From the NCBI RefSeq assembly GCF_003635165.1, contig NZ_ML058626.1, positions 80,516 to 144,515 of the forward strand: 64,000 nucleotides of DNA, given 5' to 3'. The position numbers were made by a program, and so were the translations under genes. Shown here one piece after another: positions 51,941 to 61,392 of the stretch (the first letter of the stretch is position 1; each line of letters begins with the position of its first letter). The notes below the pieces were generated by a model. The model was not told where the DNA came from. It did no database searches and was given only the letters and a program-made list of their open reading frames with translations. The DNA comes from Burkholderia sp. Nafp2/4-1b (GTDB taxonomy: Bacteria; Pseudomonadota; Gammaproteobacteria; Burkholderiales; Burkholderiaceae).

Positions 51941-54900
51941 ATGGCAGCGCAACTCCATCCCAATCGCATGGTCCTGACCGACCGTTTCCCGATGCTCGGC
52001 TTCACGATTCGCGTCGGCCACGCGCCGTGCGTCGCGGAACTGGTGATCGCGTCCGATCCCGCGCTGTTCACGCGCAAGGAAGGGCGCACGTCGTCGACGT
52101 TCTACACCAGCCGCGAGGACGGCCTGCTCGCGATTCCGCGCGGCGAAGCGGTGTTCATGGTGCCGCCGGCGGTGCTGGCGCGCTTCGCGGGCGCGGGCCG
52201 GCTGTGGTTCGGTCTGGCCACCGCGGCGTCGCCGGATGCCGGTGCGTGGACGGTCGATGTCCTGCCGAATGCCGATAGTCCGTACGTGTCGCTGTCGGGG
52301 CTCAGCGACCGGGGATTGCGCAGGGTCCGCATGTTCCCGACACGCGGCGGCGGCGCCGTCAGGAGTCCGCTGCTGAACTGGGCGGGCGACGACACCCGGC
52401 CGGGCGCTACCGCGGTGCCGGCGCCTGCCGCGCCGCGGCCGGCCGCCGAACCGGCTGCGCCGCACCACGATGTCCATTACGACGACGGGTTCGGTCCGCT
52501 TCCGCCGCTGAATGCCGCAACGCCTGCCGCAGCACCCGCCGCAACGCCGGCCGCAGCGACACCCGCGGCACCGACAGCGGTGCCGGCGGCGCGCCCGGTG
52601 GCCGCCGCCGTGCCGGCGCCCGTGTCGCAGGGGATGAGCGGCGATGCCGATTTCCGCATCGCCGGCGAGCGCCGCAGCTTTACCTGGCCGCGCCCGCGCA
52701 AGCTCTCGACCGTCGAGCGGGTCGCGCTGCGCGCGATGCTGAGCGCGAATCCGGCCACCGCGTCGCTGCTCCTGCTGCTGCCGGTGGCGATGCGCAACGG
52801 CCTGTCGGTGTCGATCGGCGCGGGCGCCGGTGCCGGGCTGGAATCCGGCGGCTCCGGCGCGGTCGGCCTCATCTTCGACGCGAACGGCGACGACATCGGC
52901 GTGTTCGTGTCGGGCGAGCTCGATTTCGGCTATATCGTGTCGGCGAGCCTCACCGGCCAGATGACCCTGCTGCGCGGCCATATCGATGATTTCGCCGGCA
53001 CCGGCACGAGCGTGGGTGTGATGGTCGGCGAAAGCCCGGCCGCCGGCATCTCGGCGCTGTTCAACGCCCGCAACGAATTCGTCGGCGTCACGTTGTCGGC
53101 GGGCGTGAGCGTGGGCAGCCCGGTGAGCATTTTCGTCGGCGTGTCGCGCGCCGCGTCGGGCACGCTCGCGACGTCGTCGTCGCTCGCGTGGTCGCGCGGC
53201 CTGAGCGACGACCCCGAGGCATACGGGATCGATACGCCGCCGTACAGCGACGACGATGCGGCCGCCCAGCCGCCCGCAACGGCCAGCGCGCTGGCGCTCG
53301 GCGCGCGCGAGAACAGTCTCGTCACGCGCACCGCGGCCAGCCCGAATTTCGACGAAGGGCGCGGCACCAGGACGATCGATCGCATCATCATCCACATCGC
53401 CGACGTGCCGACCGTGCAGCACGTAGTGAATACCTTCACCAATGCCGCGTCGAAGGTGAGTTCGCATTACCTGGTCGGGCAGGAGGGCGAAGTCATCCAG
53501 TTCGTGTCCGAGGCCGACACCGCGTGGCACTGCAAGGGCTCGAACCAGCGCAGCATCGGCATCGAACATGTCGCGGTGAAGCGCGGCGGCGCCGACTACC
53601 CGCGTCGCAACGGCACCGTCCAGCATTTCGACGCACTGGCACCGACGCAGCTCGAGTACGAAACCTCGGCGGCGCTCGTCGCGTCGCTGTGCGACAAGTA
53701 TCAGCTGCCGATCAATCGCACGACGATCATGGGCCATCGCGAGGCCGACACGTCGACCGGCCATACCGCGTGCCCCGACGGCAACTGGGACTGGGACTAC
53801 TTCATGCGGCTGGTCAACAGCCGCACCTGCCAGCCGCAGGCGGCCGGCCAGGCGCTGGGGCGCGCCGCGCGCGCGTTCGGCGACGACATCCCGCTCGACC
53901 CCGGCGTCGGCGGCCTGTCGATCGGTACCGATGCGCTCGAGATCGGCGACATCATTCTCAGCACCACCGGCAATCCGGGCTCGGGCGTCATTCGCGCCGG
54001 CTCCGGCGCCGAGGTCAGTCACGCGATGCTCTATGTCGGCCAGGGCGGGCAGGTGATCGAGGCGATTCCCGGCGGGGTCCAGCTGCGCCCGCTCGCGGAT
54101 GCGCTGGCCGATGCGCGGCTCGCGGTCGCGTTTCGGGTGCCGGGGCTGACCGATACGCAGCAGCGGCAGATCGCCGATGCCGCCGCGCGCTACCTCGATC
54201 GCGGCTTCAACTACGTCGGGCTGGTGCGCTGCGGCGGCTACCTGATCGACCGCCGCGCGTGCGACCTGCTGTCGGGCGATGCGGCCGAGCGCTGCCGCCG
54301 CTTCGTCGGCCGCGTCGAGCTCGGCGAAGGCGCCGACACCGACACCTTCTTCTGCTCGCAACTGGTCGCCCAGGCGTTCCAGGATGCAGGCAGGCCGCTC
54401 GTCAGCGTGCCGCCGCACTGGGTGCCGCCCGGCGATCTCGCCACCCTGTCGACCGGCACGATGGCGGCGGGCACGCTCGCGTATGTCGGCCATCTGAAGG
54501 CGCCGATCCCGAGCCGCGGCTTCTTCGGCATGAGCCAGGCGCTGGCGGTCGCGCCGGGCGCCGCGCGCACGCTGGGCGCCGACGACTGGACCGTGAACTG
54601 GGACGACGTGCAGATGACCCCGCAGCCGACCGACATGGGCTGCTGGGCGACGGCCGCGTCGATGGTGCTCGGCTGGCGCGACAACCAGAGCGTCGATCCG
54701 ACGCTGCTCGCGCGCTGCATCAGTCTCGAGCGCCAGATGCGCGACGGTCTCGCGCCGGCCGAGGTGGCCGGGTTCGCCGCCGCGTCGACCCTCACGGTCG
54801 AGCCCAATGCGTGCTTCACGCCCGAAGGCTTTCGTCGCCTGCTGGAAGCGAACGGGCCAATCTGGGTCGCCGAAGTCGTGCGTGCGCCGGTCAACTTCTT

Positions 54901-55726
54901 CCATGCGGTGGTGGTGACGGGCATGTATCGCAGCGGCGACGCGTATTTCGTGCGGATCACCGATCCGCTGGACCGCGTGGTCGGCACGCCGGGCCATCCC
55001 GGCGCGCGGACGCTGCCGCCGACCCACGCGACCGGCAGCCGCTACATCATGACCTACGAGGACTTCGTATCCGAATTCGAGGCGGCGGCCGGCATCGGCG
55101 TGATCCAGCTCATGCATTCGGGCGGCACGTTCGGGCACCTGATCAATCGCGGCAGCGCGGCGGGCGCCGGCTACGCGCTCGGCATCGAGCCGCCGGCCGC
55201 GGGCAGCGGATTCGGCGTCGGCGTGAGCCTGACCCGGCGCACCGAGAGCCACGACGGGCGCAGCTACGATCTCGCGCAGCTGGTCGGGCTGGTGCAGCCC
55301 GCCAATGCGCTGGCGGGAGGCGCGGGGCAGCCGCGCATGCCGGGCCAGCGCATCACGCTCGACGACTGGCCGTACATCGACGGGCCGAGCGGCCGCACGT
55401 GCGCGCCGGTGGCGATCGAATGGGCGTGGCAGGGCGGGGCGGTCGGCGACGTGACGATCGTGCCGGCCCAGGGACAGATGCTCGACGGCTGGACCGCGTC
55501 GGTTCGTGCGGATATCGGCCGCGGTTCCGGCACGCCGGAGCGGGCGAGCATCACGCTGCGCATCACGACGACGTTCCGGCATGCCGGCGAGGACGATCAG
55601 GTCGGCGTGACCGAGGTGGCGCTGAACGGCGACGGCCGCTTCCAGACCGTGCACGGCGCCGACGGCGCGCCGCCGCTTCCGGCAAGCGGCACGCAGCCCG
55701 CGGCACGCGAACTGCAGCCTGCCTGA
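51941..55726 (+). CDS. Multidomain hydrolase: amidase + permuted NlpC/P60-like + C70-like papain domains
   Basis: 1261 residues from ATG 51941; GAGGA upstream. The order is an unknown N-terminal domain (1-135), an Ala/Pro linker (about 155-215) and a Gly/Ser-rich beta region (225-420). An amidase_2/PGRP domain (about 475-625) follows with T7-lysozyme-like zinc ligands H485, H599 and C611. A YiiX/C92-type permuted NlpC/P60 domain (about 665-830) has H694 (SHAMLYVG) and C805 (FFCSQLV). An AvrRpt2/C70-like papain domain (about 895-1075) has C901 (GCWATAASM), H988 and D1008. A beta-rich C-terminal domain completes it. All three catalytic sets look intact. No Sec signal is present. Likely targets are peptidoglycan and proteins or peptides; the delivery route is unknown. 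Confidence 0.85.
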   Translation: MAAQLHPNRMVLTDRFPMLGFTIRVGHAPCVAELVIASDPALFTRKEGRTSSTFYTSREDGLLAIPRGEAVFMVPPAVLARFAGAGRLWFGLATAASPDAGAWTVDVLPNADSPYVSLSGLSDRGLRRVRMFPTRGGGAVRSPLLNWAGDDTRPGATAVPAPAAPRPAAEPAAPHHDVHYDDGFGPLPPLNAATPAAAPAATPAAATPAAPTAVPAARPVAAAVPAPVSQGMSGDADFRIAGERRSFTWPRPRKLSTVERVALRAMLSANPATASLLLLLPVAMRNGLSVSIGAGAGAGLESGGSGAVGLIFDANGDDIGVFVSGELDFGYIVSASLTGQMTLLRGHIDDFAGTGTSVGVMVGESPAAGISALFNARNEFVGVTLSAGVSVGSPVSIFVGVSRAASGTLATSSSLAWSRGLSDDPEAYGIDTPPYSDDDAAAQPPATASALALGARENSLVTRTAASPNFDEGRGTRTIDRIIIHIADVPTVQHVVNTFTNAASKVSSHYLVGQEGEVIQFVSEADTAWHCKGSNQRSIGIEHVAVKRGGADYPRRNGTVQHFDALAPTQLEYETSAALVASLCDKYQLPINRTTIMGHREADTSTGHTACPDGNWDWDYFMRLVNSRTCQPQAAGQALGRAARAFGDDIPLDPGVGGLSIGTDALEIGDIILSTTGNPGSGVIRAGSGAEVSHAMLYVGQGGQVIEAIPGGVQLRPLADALADARLAVAFRVPGLTDTQQRQIADAAARYLDRGFNYVGLVRCGGYLIDRRACDLLSGDAAERCRRFVGRVELGEGADTDTFFCSQLVAQAFQDAGRPLVSVPPHWVPPGDLATLSTGTMAAGTLAYVGHLKAPIPSRGFFGMSQALAVAPGAARTLGADDWTVNWDDVQMTPQPTDMGCWATAASMVLGWRDNQSVDPTLLARCISLERQMRDGLAPAEVAGFAAASTLTVEPNACFTPEGFRRLLEANGPIWVAEVVRAPVNFFHAVVVTGMYRSGDAYFVRITDPLDRVVGTPGHPGARTLPPTHATGSRYIMTYEDFVSEFEAAAGIGVIQLMHSGGTFGHLINRGSAAGAGYALGIEPPAAGSGFGVGVSLTRRTESHDGRSYDLAQLVGLVQPANALAGGAGQPRMPGQRITLDDWPYIDGPSGRTCAPVAIEWAWQGGAVGDVTIVPAQGQMLDGWTASVRADIGRGSGTPERASITLRITTTFRHAGEDDQVGVTEVALNGDGRFQTVHGADGAPPLPASGTQPAARELQPA

Positions 55727-55744
55727 CCGCGAGGGACCCGCGCG

Positions 55745-56872
55745 ATGGCACGCCACATCCCCCCTCCGCCACCCCGCGGCGCGATCGCGCCCGCGGTGGC
55801 CCTTGCTCGCGACGCGTTCGGCCGCGAGATCGTCGACGGTGCCGGATCAGGCGACCCGGGCCGGCAGGACGGCGCGTCGCCGCCGGCGGTTCCGGCCGGC
55901 GGCCCGGGCGCGTCGGCGCCGCCCAAGGAGAAGGCGACGGACGCGATCGGCCGGCGTGCGGCGGCGCTGGCCGACGCGATCGACTTTCCGACCTTCGTCG
56001 CGAGCCTCGTGCACGGCACGTACGACGCGATCGTGGACAGCTCGATCAAGCAGGTCGAGAGCTTCGCCGACCTGGTCGGCGCGGTGGCCAAGCCGCTGGA
56101 CCAGTTCGCGCAGGAGAACGTGACCGACGGACAGGCGCGCGCATGGCTGGTCGAGCAGTATCCGCACGACGTGACGCTGGTGCAGGACGGCGGCGAATAC
56201 CGCCTCGCGCCGGTGGTGCGCCCGGGCGACGACGACGCGGCGCCGGCGCCCGCATGGCTCGCCGATTTCGGTGCCGCCGATGGCGCGTTCGACGCGCAGA
56301 CGCTCGAGTCGGTGGTGTTGCCCCGCGCCCGCGAGCGGGTCGCGCAGCATCGGCTGTCGACGCTGTCGACGATGGTGCTGCTCGGCATGCAGCGGGTCGT
56401 GGTCAAGGACGGGACGATCGCTGCGAGCCTCAATTTTCAGGCCAAGGCACGCGACCGCGCCGCGGTGCAATATGCGACGTCGAACGATCCGTCGTCGGGA
56501 CAGACGACCTGGGGCGGACGGGGGACGTCGGGCGACGTCGTCACCACGGTGTCGACCGTTGCGGTCAATGCGCAAACCGACACCGATCTGAAGGCGACGC
56601 TGACCGGCAAGGTCAGCATCAATTTCGCGTCGGAGACGCTGCCGCTCGACCGTTTCGTCGACGAGGCATCGCGCAATCTGCTGGAGCGGCACAGCCGGCC
56701 GGCGGCGCGGATCGCGGCGCCGGCGGCCGCCCCGCCCGCGGCACCGGTTGCGCTACCCGCGCCGGCTGTGACGCCCGCGCCCGCACCCGCGCCCGCCGCC
56801 GTGCCGGCGGCACCTGCCGCGCCGGCTGTTGCAGCGGCGCCCGCATCGTCCACCCGGGGAGCACCAGCATGA
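55745..56872 (+). CDS. Unknown operon protein, paralogue of the product of 62479-63891
   Basis: 375 residues. A proline-rich, disordered N-terminus (about 1-75) is followed by a helical block (about 80-140: FPTFVASLVHGTYDAIVDSS, KQVESFADLVGAVAK, FAQENVTDGQARAWL). A second conserved region (RLSTLSTMVLLGMQRVVVKDG, then KATLTGKVSINFASETLPLDRF) follows. The last 70 residues are an Ala/Pro tail. The two conserved blocks recur in the same order in the protein encoded at 62479. No signal peptide or known domain. Gap to the hydrolase gene is 18 bases; it overlaps the next gene by ATGA. Confidence 0.75.
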   Translation: MARHIPPPPPRGAIAPAVALARDAFGREIVDGAGSGDPGRQDGASPPAVPAGGPGASAPPKEKATDAIGRRAAALADAIDFPTFVASLVHGTYDAIVDSSIKQVESFADLVGAVAKPLDQFAQENVTDGQARAWLVEQYPHDVTLVQDGGEYRLAPVVRPGDDDAAPAPAWLADFGAADGAFDAQTLESVVLPRARERVAQHRLSTLSTMVLLGMQRVVVKDGTIAASLNFQAKARDRAAVQYATSNDPSSGQTTWGGRGTSGDVVTTVSTVAVNAQTDTDLKATLTGKVSINFASETLPLDRFVDEASRNLLERHSRPAARIAAPAAAPPAAPVALPAPAVTPAPAPAPAAVPAAPAAPAVAAAPASSTRGAPA

Positions 56873-57132
56873 TTGCGCCAAGGCCGCTGGGCGACACGCT
56901 GGGCGCGTTTGCCGACGTCGCCGAGCAGTTGAACGCGGGTGCGGCGCAGGGGCTGCGGGTGCGCTCGGTCATCATGGAGCTGCCGCTCGACCTGCGCGTC
57001 GCGCGCGGCGCCGACGGCGTCGAGCTGCTCGGCGAGCTGCCGCAGTTCCTGACCCGCACGGCGTTCGATGCGGAGCCGGCGCGGCTCGCGATCGTCCTCG
57101 AAGCCGTGCCGATCGATGGAGCTGCGCGATGA
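56869..57132 (+). CDS. Small unknown protein, translationally coupled
   Basis: 87 residues from ATG 56869, inside the stop codon of the previous gene (ATGA), and its own stop overlaps the next start (ATGA at 57129). The sequence contains TLGAFADVAEQLNAGAAQGL, VRSVIMELPLDLRVARGADG and LAIVLEAVPIDGAAR. The second half looks like a short beta-rich module of the kind seen in small Trypco1-like companions of proteases, but similarity is not enough to name it. Confidence 0.7.
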   Translation: MIAPRPLGDTLGAFADVAEQLNAGAAQGLRVRSVIMELPLDLRVARGADGVELLGELPQFLTRTAFDAEPARLAIVLEAVPIDGAAR

Positions 57133-57950
57133 ACAGCAACGCGAGCCTGCGCCTCGAGGATTTCATCCAGGCCGTGCAGAGCCAGCTCGACAACGCGCAG
57201 GCGGCGATGGCGATCAAGGCGCGCAACCTCAACCTGCCGCTGACCTTCGCGATCAAGGACGTCAATCTCGACCTGCGCGCCCACGTCGAATTCGTCGAAA
57301 GCGAGGTGTGGATTCGCCCGGCAGGCCCGGGCGACACCGACAGCAGCGCGTTCCATCTCGTCTTCACGACCATCACGCGGCCGGCGATCGAGGAGAACGC
57401 GATCGCGCTGTCCGAGGACAGCAAGGACCAGCCGCTCGACGCGCTGGGCGACGAACTGTCGGCCGAGGACCGCAAGCGGCTCGAATGGGCCGGCGTGCGC
57501 ACGGTCAGGCAATTCAGGCAGGCCGAGCAGCGCGACATGGTGCATGCGATCGGCCGCGTCACCAATCTATCCGTGGACCGGCTGCGCCGGGCGCTCGACC
57601 GGGCGGGCGCGCCGAGCGTCGAGCGAGTCGAGCCGGTCGCGCCGGCCGTCGATGCGCAGCCCGATGCGTCGCCGCTGCTGCGTGTGATCGGACGCAATCT
57701 GGTCAATGGCGCGCACGCGCCGCTGGTGCGGATCGGCAATCGGCCGGTCGCCGTGTTGCAGTCGGCGGACGACGAGCTGCTGCTCGCGCCGGGCCACGAC
57801 CAATGGGCCGGCGAACTCGCCGTGTCGCCGACGAGCCGGCATGCGGCCGCGATGGCGTTCGACCTGAGCGCGTTCGCGCCGCCGGCGGCGCCCGCCGGCA
57901 AGCCGATGACCCTGGGCGCGATTCCCGCTCAGGAGGAGGCGCGGCCATGA
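57129..57950 (+). CDS. Trypco2-like / helix-hairpin-helix / TIG-like protein
   Basis: 273 residues. Residues 1-95 (LRLEDFIQAVQSQLDNAQAA, LPLTFAIKDVNLDLRAHVEF, FHLVFTTITRPAIEENA) have the layout of trypsin-co-occurring domain 2: a helix with LxxFIxxVxxQL, then paired strands. Residues 100-160 (LGDELSAEDRKRLEWAGVRT, LSVDRLRRALDRAG) look like a helix-hairpin-helix module. Residues 175-245 (LLRVIGRNLVNGAHAPLVRI) resemble an IPT/TIG beta sandwich. It starts in the stop of the previous gene and overlaps the protease start (ATGA at 57947), suggesting a tight protease-adaptor pair. Confidence 0.7.
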   Translation: MNSNASLRLEDFIQAVQSQLDNAQAAMAIKARNLNLPLTFAIKDVNLDLRAHVEFVESEVWIRPAGPGDTDSSAFHLVFTTITRPAIEENAIALSEDSKDQPLDALGDELSAEDRKRLEWAGVRTVRQFRQAEQRDMVHAIGRVTNLSVDRLRRALDRAGAPSVERVEPVAPAVDAQPDASPLLRVIGRNLVNGAHAPLVRIGNRPVAVLQSADDELLLAPGHDQWAGELAVSPTSRHAAAMAFDLSAFAPPAAPAGKPMTLGAIPAQEEARP

Positions 57951-59428
57951 CGATCTGCGCACTCGGCACGCCGTGGGCGTCGCCCGGCGAGCGGCAGTTC
58001 AGCCTGCCGACCAGCCTGCTTTGCAAGCTGGCGCTCGGCGAGGCGCCCGAGAACGTGCCGTCGATCCGCGACGTGACGCGCGGCGCGCTGGCCGCCGCGC
58101 AACGCATCGACGGCGGTCCGGTCGACCGCATCCTGGCCGCATTCGCCGGCCGCTTCCTCGCGGTGCGGCCGTTCAGCGCGGCGGCCGGGCGCTGGGTGCC
58201 CGGGCACGCACACTGCGGATACGACGCGATCGAGCAGGCGACGGGCGTGGCCCGCACGCTGCTGCTGCGCGTGCCGGCCGGCACGCCGATCGGCGAGCTG
58301 TGCGATTCGCTCGCGCAGCTCGCGACCGTGGAGAGCGTGACGCCGAACTACGTCGCGATGGTCCCGATGGACGCGCCCGGCCGGCTGGCGCCCGCACCGT
58401 CGGCCGCCCGGCTCGCGCAGGATGCGCGCGCGCTGGTGCGCATGGCCGACGCGCACGCGATCGAACCGGGCGACAGCGGCGTCACGGTCGGTCTGATCGA
58501 CAGCGGCATCGCGCGCCGGCATCCCGAATTCGCCCATGCATTCCGCACGGGCGCGGACACCGTGCGGCTGGAGCCCGGCGATTTGTCGCCCGGCGTGCAG
58601 CTGCTGAGCGGCCACGGCCATCGCGGCGATTTTCCCGAGGACCGCTTCGTCGGACACGGAATGGGCTGCGCGGGGATCATCGCCGCCGCGGGCGTGGCGA
58701 TGCCGCGCGGACTCGGCGGCGACTGCCGCATCCTCCCGATGCGCGCGCTGGCGGCCGCGCGCCTGCCGGGCAACGCGCACGCGGTCGGGCTCGGCGCGAT
58801 CGCCGACCTCGATCGCGCGCTCAAGCTGGCGGTCGACCTCGGCGCCAAGGTGATCAACATGAGCTTCGGCACCGACGACGCGACGATTGCCCCGAACCGC
58901 CCGAAACCGCACGCCGACACGATCGCGTACGCCGCCGCGCGCGGCTGCATCCTCGTTGCCGCGAGCGGCAACAACGGCAGCGTGACCCGCTACTGGCCCG
59001 CCGCCTATCCGCAGGTGATCGCGGTCGGCGCCGTCGGCGACGACGGACGGCCCACCGGCTTCTCGACGCGCGGCCCGCACGTCGCGCTGTGCGCACCGGG
59101 CGAACGGGTGCTGACGAGCGCGATCGAGGCCTATCAGCTGGCGACCGGCACCAGTTTCGCCGCGCCGTTCGTCGCGGGTGCCGCGGCGCTGCTCGTTGCC
59201 TATGCGCAGCGCCGCGCCTATCCGCTCGACGGCGCGACGGTGCGCGATCTGTTCGTCGGCACCGCGCGCCCGTTCGCGCCGGGCGCGCCCGGCGCGGCCG
59301 ACGGCTGCGGCGCCGGCATTCTCGACGCGGCCGCGGCGCTGCGGGCGCTGTCCGAGCGCATCGACGCGTACGACGCGGCAGGCGAAGACGGTTGCATGGG
59401 CAAGGAAGGCAGTGCCGACGACGGCTGA
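57947..59428 (+). CDS. Subtilisin-like S8 serine protease
   Basis: 493 residues from ATG 57947, coupled to the preceding gene by ATGA. Catalytic triad D185 (GLIDSGIA), H237 (VGHGMGCAG) and S403 (GTSFAAP), with oxyanion N342 (ASGNNGS), are all present. Residues about 95-145 (LLLRVPAGTPIGELCDSLA, VESVTPNYV) resemble an inhibitor-I9 prodomain. No signal peptide is seen, which is unusual for S8 enzymes and suggests cytosolic action or non-Sec export. As the neighbour of a Trypco2-like protein it could be the processing or effector protease of the operon. Confidence 0.9.
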   Translation: MTICALGTPWASPGERQFSLPTSLLCKLALGEAPENVPSIRDVTRGALAAAQRIDGGPVDRILAAFAGRFLAVRPFSAAAGRWVPGHAHCGYDAIEQATGVARTLLLRVPAGTPIGELCDSLAQLATVESVTPNYVAMVPMDAPGRLAPAPSAARLAQDARALVRMADAHAIEPGDSGVTVGLIDSGIARRHPEFAHAFRTGADTVRLEPGDLSPGVQLLSGHGHRGDFPEDRFVGHGMGCAGIIAAAGVAMPRGLGGDCRILPMRALAAARLPGNAHAVGLGAIADLDRALKLAVDLGAKVINMSFGTDDATIAPNRPKPHADTIAYAAARGCILVAASGNNGSVTRYWPAAYPQVIAVGAVGDDGRPTGFSTRGPHVALCAPGERVLTSAIEAYQLATGTSFAAPFVAGAAALLVAYAQRRAYPLDGATVRDLFVGTARPFAPGAPGAADGCGAGILDAAAALRALSERIDAYDAAGEDGCMGKEGSADDG

Positions 59429-59485
59429 CTTGCGCGCCGGATCCCGTTCACTCCCCGAACCGACCGGATTTCAAGGAGAAGTTAA

Positions 59486-61342
59486 ATGTTTCAAGTCAAT
59501 CATCAAGTCCGCTTCCTCGACCTCGTCGACCTCGAGACCCGGGCACGCGACGGGCTGGTCGATATCGTCAACCGGCTCGAATCGCTGAAGCGGCCGCCGG
59601 TCGCTGCCGAGCGGGAGCAGCTCGCGCTGTGCAAGGCGATCCTCGCGGCCGTCTACGACACGAAGCCGTCCGATGACGTGCCGCAGGTGTGCGATCCGCT
59701 GTTCGTCGCCACCCGCGAACTGCTCGCCAGCAAGTCGCTGGTGAATCCGCCGTTGCTCTCCGAGGTTAACGGCCAGCTCATGTTCGGCACGGGCGGCGCG
59801 GGCGGCACGGGCGGCACGGGCGGCCCCAATGGCCCCAATGCCCCCAATGGCGCGAACGGCGCAAAAGGCGCGAAAGCCGCGAATGGCGCAGACCCCGAGC
59901 CCGCGGCGATCACGCTCGTCGCACTGGTGCTGGGCATCCTCTCGGTGGACGCGGCCACGCCGCCTCCTGTGAGGGTCGTGGACGGCAAGACGGTGCCGGA
60001 CGCCGGCAGCGGCTTGATGAACGCGTTCACGCGCCAGTTCTTCGCGGCGGTGGGCGAAGCCAATTCGTACGGGATGCTCGCGCAGCGCGTGCTGGCGCTG
60101 CTGTGCATCGAGGGCGATCCCGACGGCCGCGGCGGCGAGCAGCCGGGCGTGGTCACGACCGAATTCGCGCGCGTGATGCGCGGCCTGCAGGCCCGCAAGA
60201 TCCAGGCCGACGAGCCGCAGTTGCGCCGCCGGATCAACGAGGAGCTGAACACCGTCCAGAACGTCGGCGGCGAGGACTCGATCGCGGATCTCGGAATCGA
60301 CCTGCCGAACCTGGAGGATCTGGAGGATGCGAACATCGTCGCCGACAACGTGCGCGTGATGGGCCCGATGATCGTCGCCGCGATGTTCGACGAGCTCAAG
60401 GTGTTCCAGGTCGTCGACCGCATCGTCGAGCAGTTCCAGCACGGCACGCTGCCGATCGGCCCCGGAAACGCCGGCAAGCTGCTCTATCGCTACTGGCGCG
60501 AAACGCCGAACCGGATCTCCGAGCAGGAGCGCAAGAACTTCGCGGCCATCACGCTCGGCGTGCCGGGCGGCGATCCGAATACCGCCGGCAACCGTGAATT
60601 CAACGACCTGTGGATCCGCTTCGTGTCGTCGGTGTCGTCGTTCGTGCGCCAGACCGAAGTCGATTCGCTGCTGCGCGCGAGCGTGCCGAACGCGATCAAT
60701 CACCAGCAGGTGCGCAAGGCCGCGCGCGATCTGGCCGGCAACCTGTCGCTGCACGGCTACGGGATGGCGCATTACGCCGCGCGCGAGATCCAGTCGCAGG
60801 TGAAGTTCATGATCGATCTGCTGCAGGATCCCGAGATCCGCGGCTGCTACGGTGCGAAGGACATGTGGCAGGTGATCGACCAGGTCGCGACCTACGATCT
60901 GGGCGGCGCGCGCACCAGCTCGCGCTATCGCACGCTGGCGACCTGCGGCACGATCATCACCGCATGGCTGGCCAACAACGTCGACCGCGTCAACAAGGCG
61001 ACCGGGCCGCTGCTCAGCATCGATCAGATCGCGAATCCCGACGTCTCGTCGAACCACAAGTCGACCGTCGATCCGACCGACTACGACCTCGTCAACGCGT
61101 GCGAGCTGTGGCTGGCCGATACCGCGACCACCGATACGCAGATCGAGCAGTTCTCGCAGCCGCGCGAGGCGCCGCAGATGACGTCGAAACCGGTGCCGAT
61201 CCCGGCGATGGCGCGCGAGATGCTGGACAGCGTCGGCGATATCGGCGCCGGCATCGGCCTCGGTGCCGGCGTGCCGGTGCAGGCGGGCTACGGTGTCGGC
61301 ACGCACAACGGTGCGAGCTACTACTCGAATCGCCCGCACTGA
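59486..61342 (+). CDS. Large unknown operon protein with a collagen-like insert
   Basis: 618 residues from ATG 59486, with AAGGAG 7 bases upstream. N-terminal helical region (1-95), then a Gly-x-x repeat (101-136: GTG, GAG, GTG, GPN, GAN, GAK triplets), a hydrophobic stretch (ITLVALVLGILSV) and a long mainly helical C-terminal region (MGPMIVAAMFDELKVFQVVD, YGMAHYAAREIQSQVKFMID). The collagen-like triplets may be a flexible or trimeric linker. No known catalytic domain. A structural or chaperone role is possible. Confidence 0.7.
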   Translation: MFQVNHQVRFLDLVDLETRARDGLVDIVNRLESLKRPPVAAEREQLALCKAILAAVYDTKPSDDVPQVCDPLFVATRELLASKSLVNPPLLSEVNGQLMFGTGGAGGTGGTGGPNGPNAPNGANGAKGAKAANGADPEPAAITLVALVLGILSVDAATPPPVRVVDGKTVPDAGSGLMNAFTRQFFAAVGEANSYGMLAQRVLALLCIEGDPDGRGGEQPGVVTTEFARVMRGLQARKIQADEPQLRRRINEELNTVQNVGGEDSIADLGIDLPNLEDLEDANIVADNVRVMGPMIVAAMFDELKVFQVVDRIVEQFQHGTLPIGPGNAGKLLYRYWRETPNRISEQERKNFAAITLGVPGGDPNTAGNREFNDLWIRFVSSVSSFVRQTEVDSLLRASVPNAINHQQVRKAARDLAGNLSLHGYGMAHYAAREIQSQVKFMIDLLQDPEIRGCYGAKDMWQVIDQVATYDLGGARTSSRYRTLATCGTIITAWLANNVDRVNKATGPLLSIDQIANPDVSSNHKSTVDPTDYDLVNACELWLADTATTDTQIEQFSQPREAPQMTSKPVPIPAMAREMLDSVGDIGAGIGLGAGVPVQAGYGVGTHNGASYYSNRPH

Positions 61343-61392
61343 AGCGGCGTCGCGTGCGCTGCGCCATTCCCGAACCCTGCCGGAGCCGAGCC

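Noticed and set aside
51407..55756. 1449-codon minus-strand open frame and 1314-codon +2 frame (53188-57132) over the hydrolase operon
   Set aside because: Low-complexity Arg-rich translations, no start signals; only the last 88 codons of the +2 frame (from ATG 56869) are a real gene.
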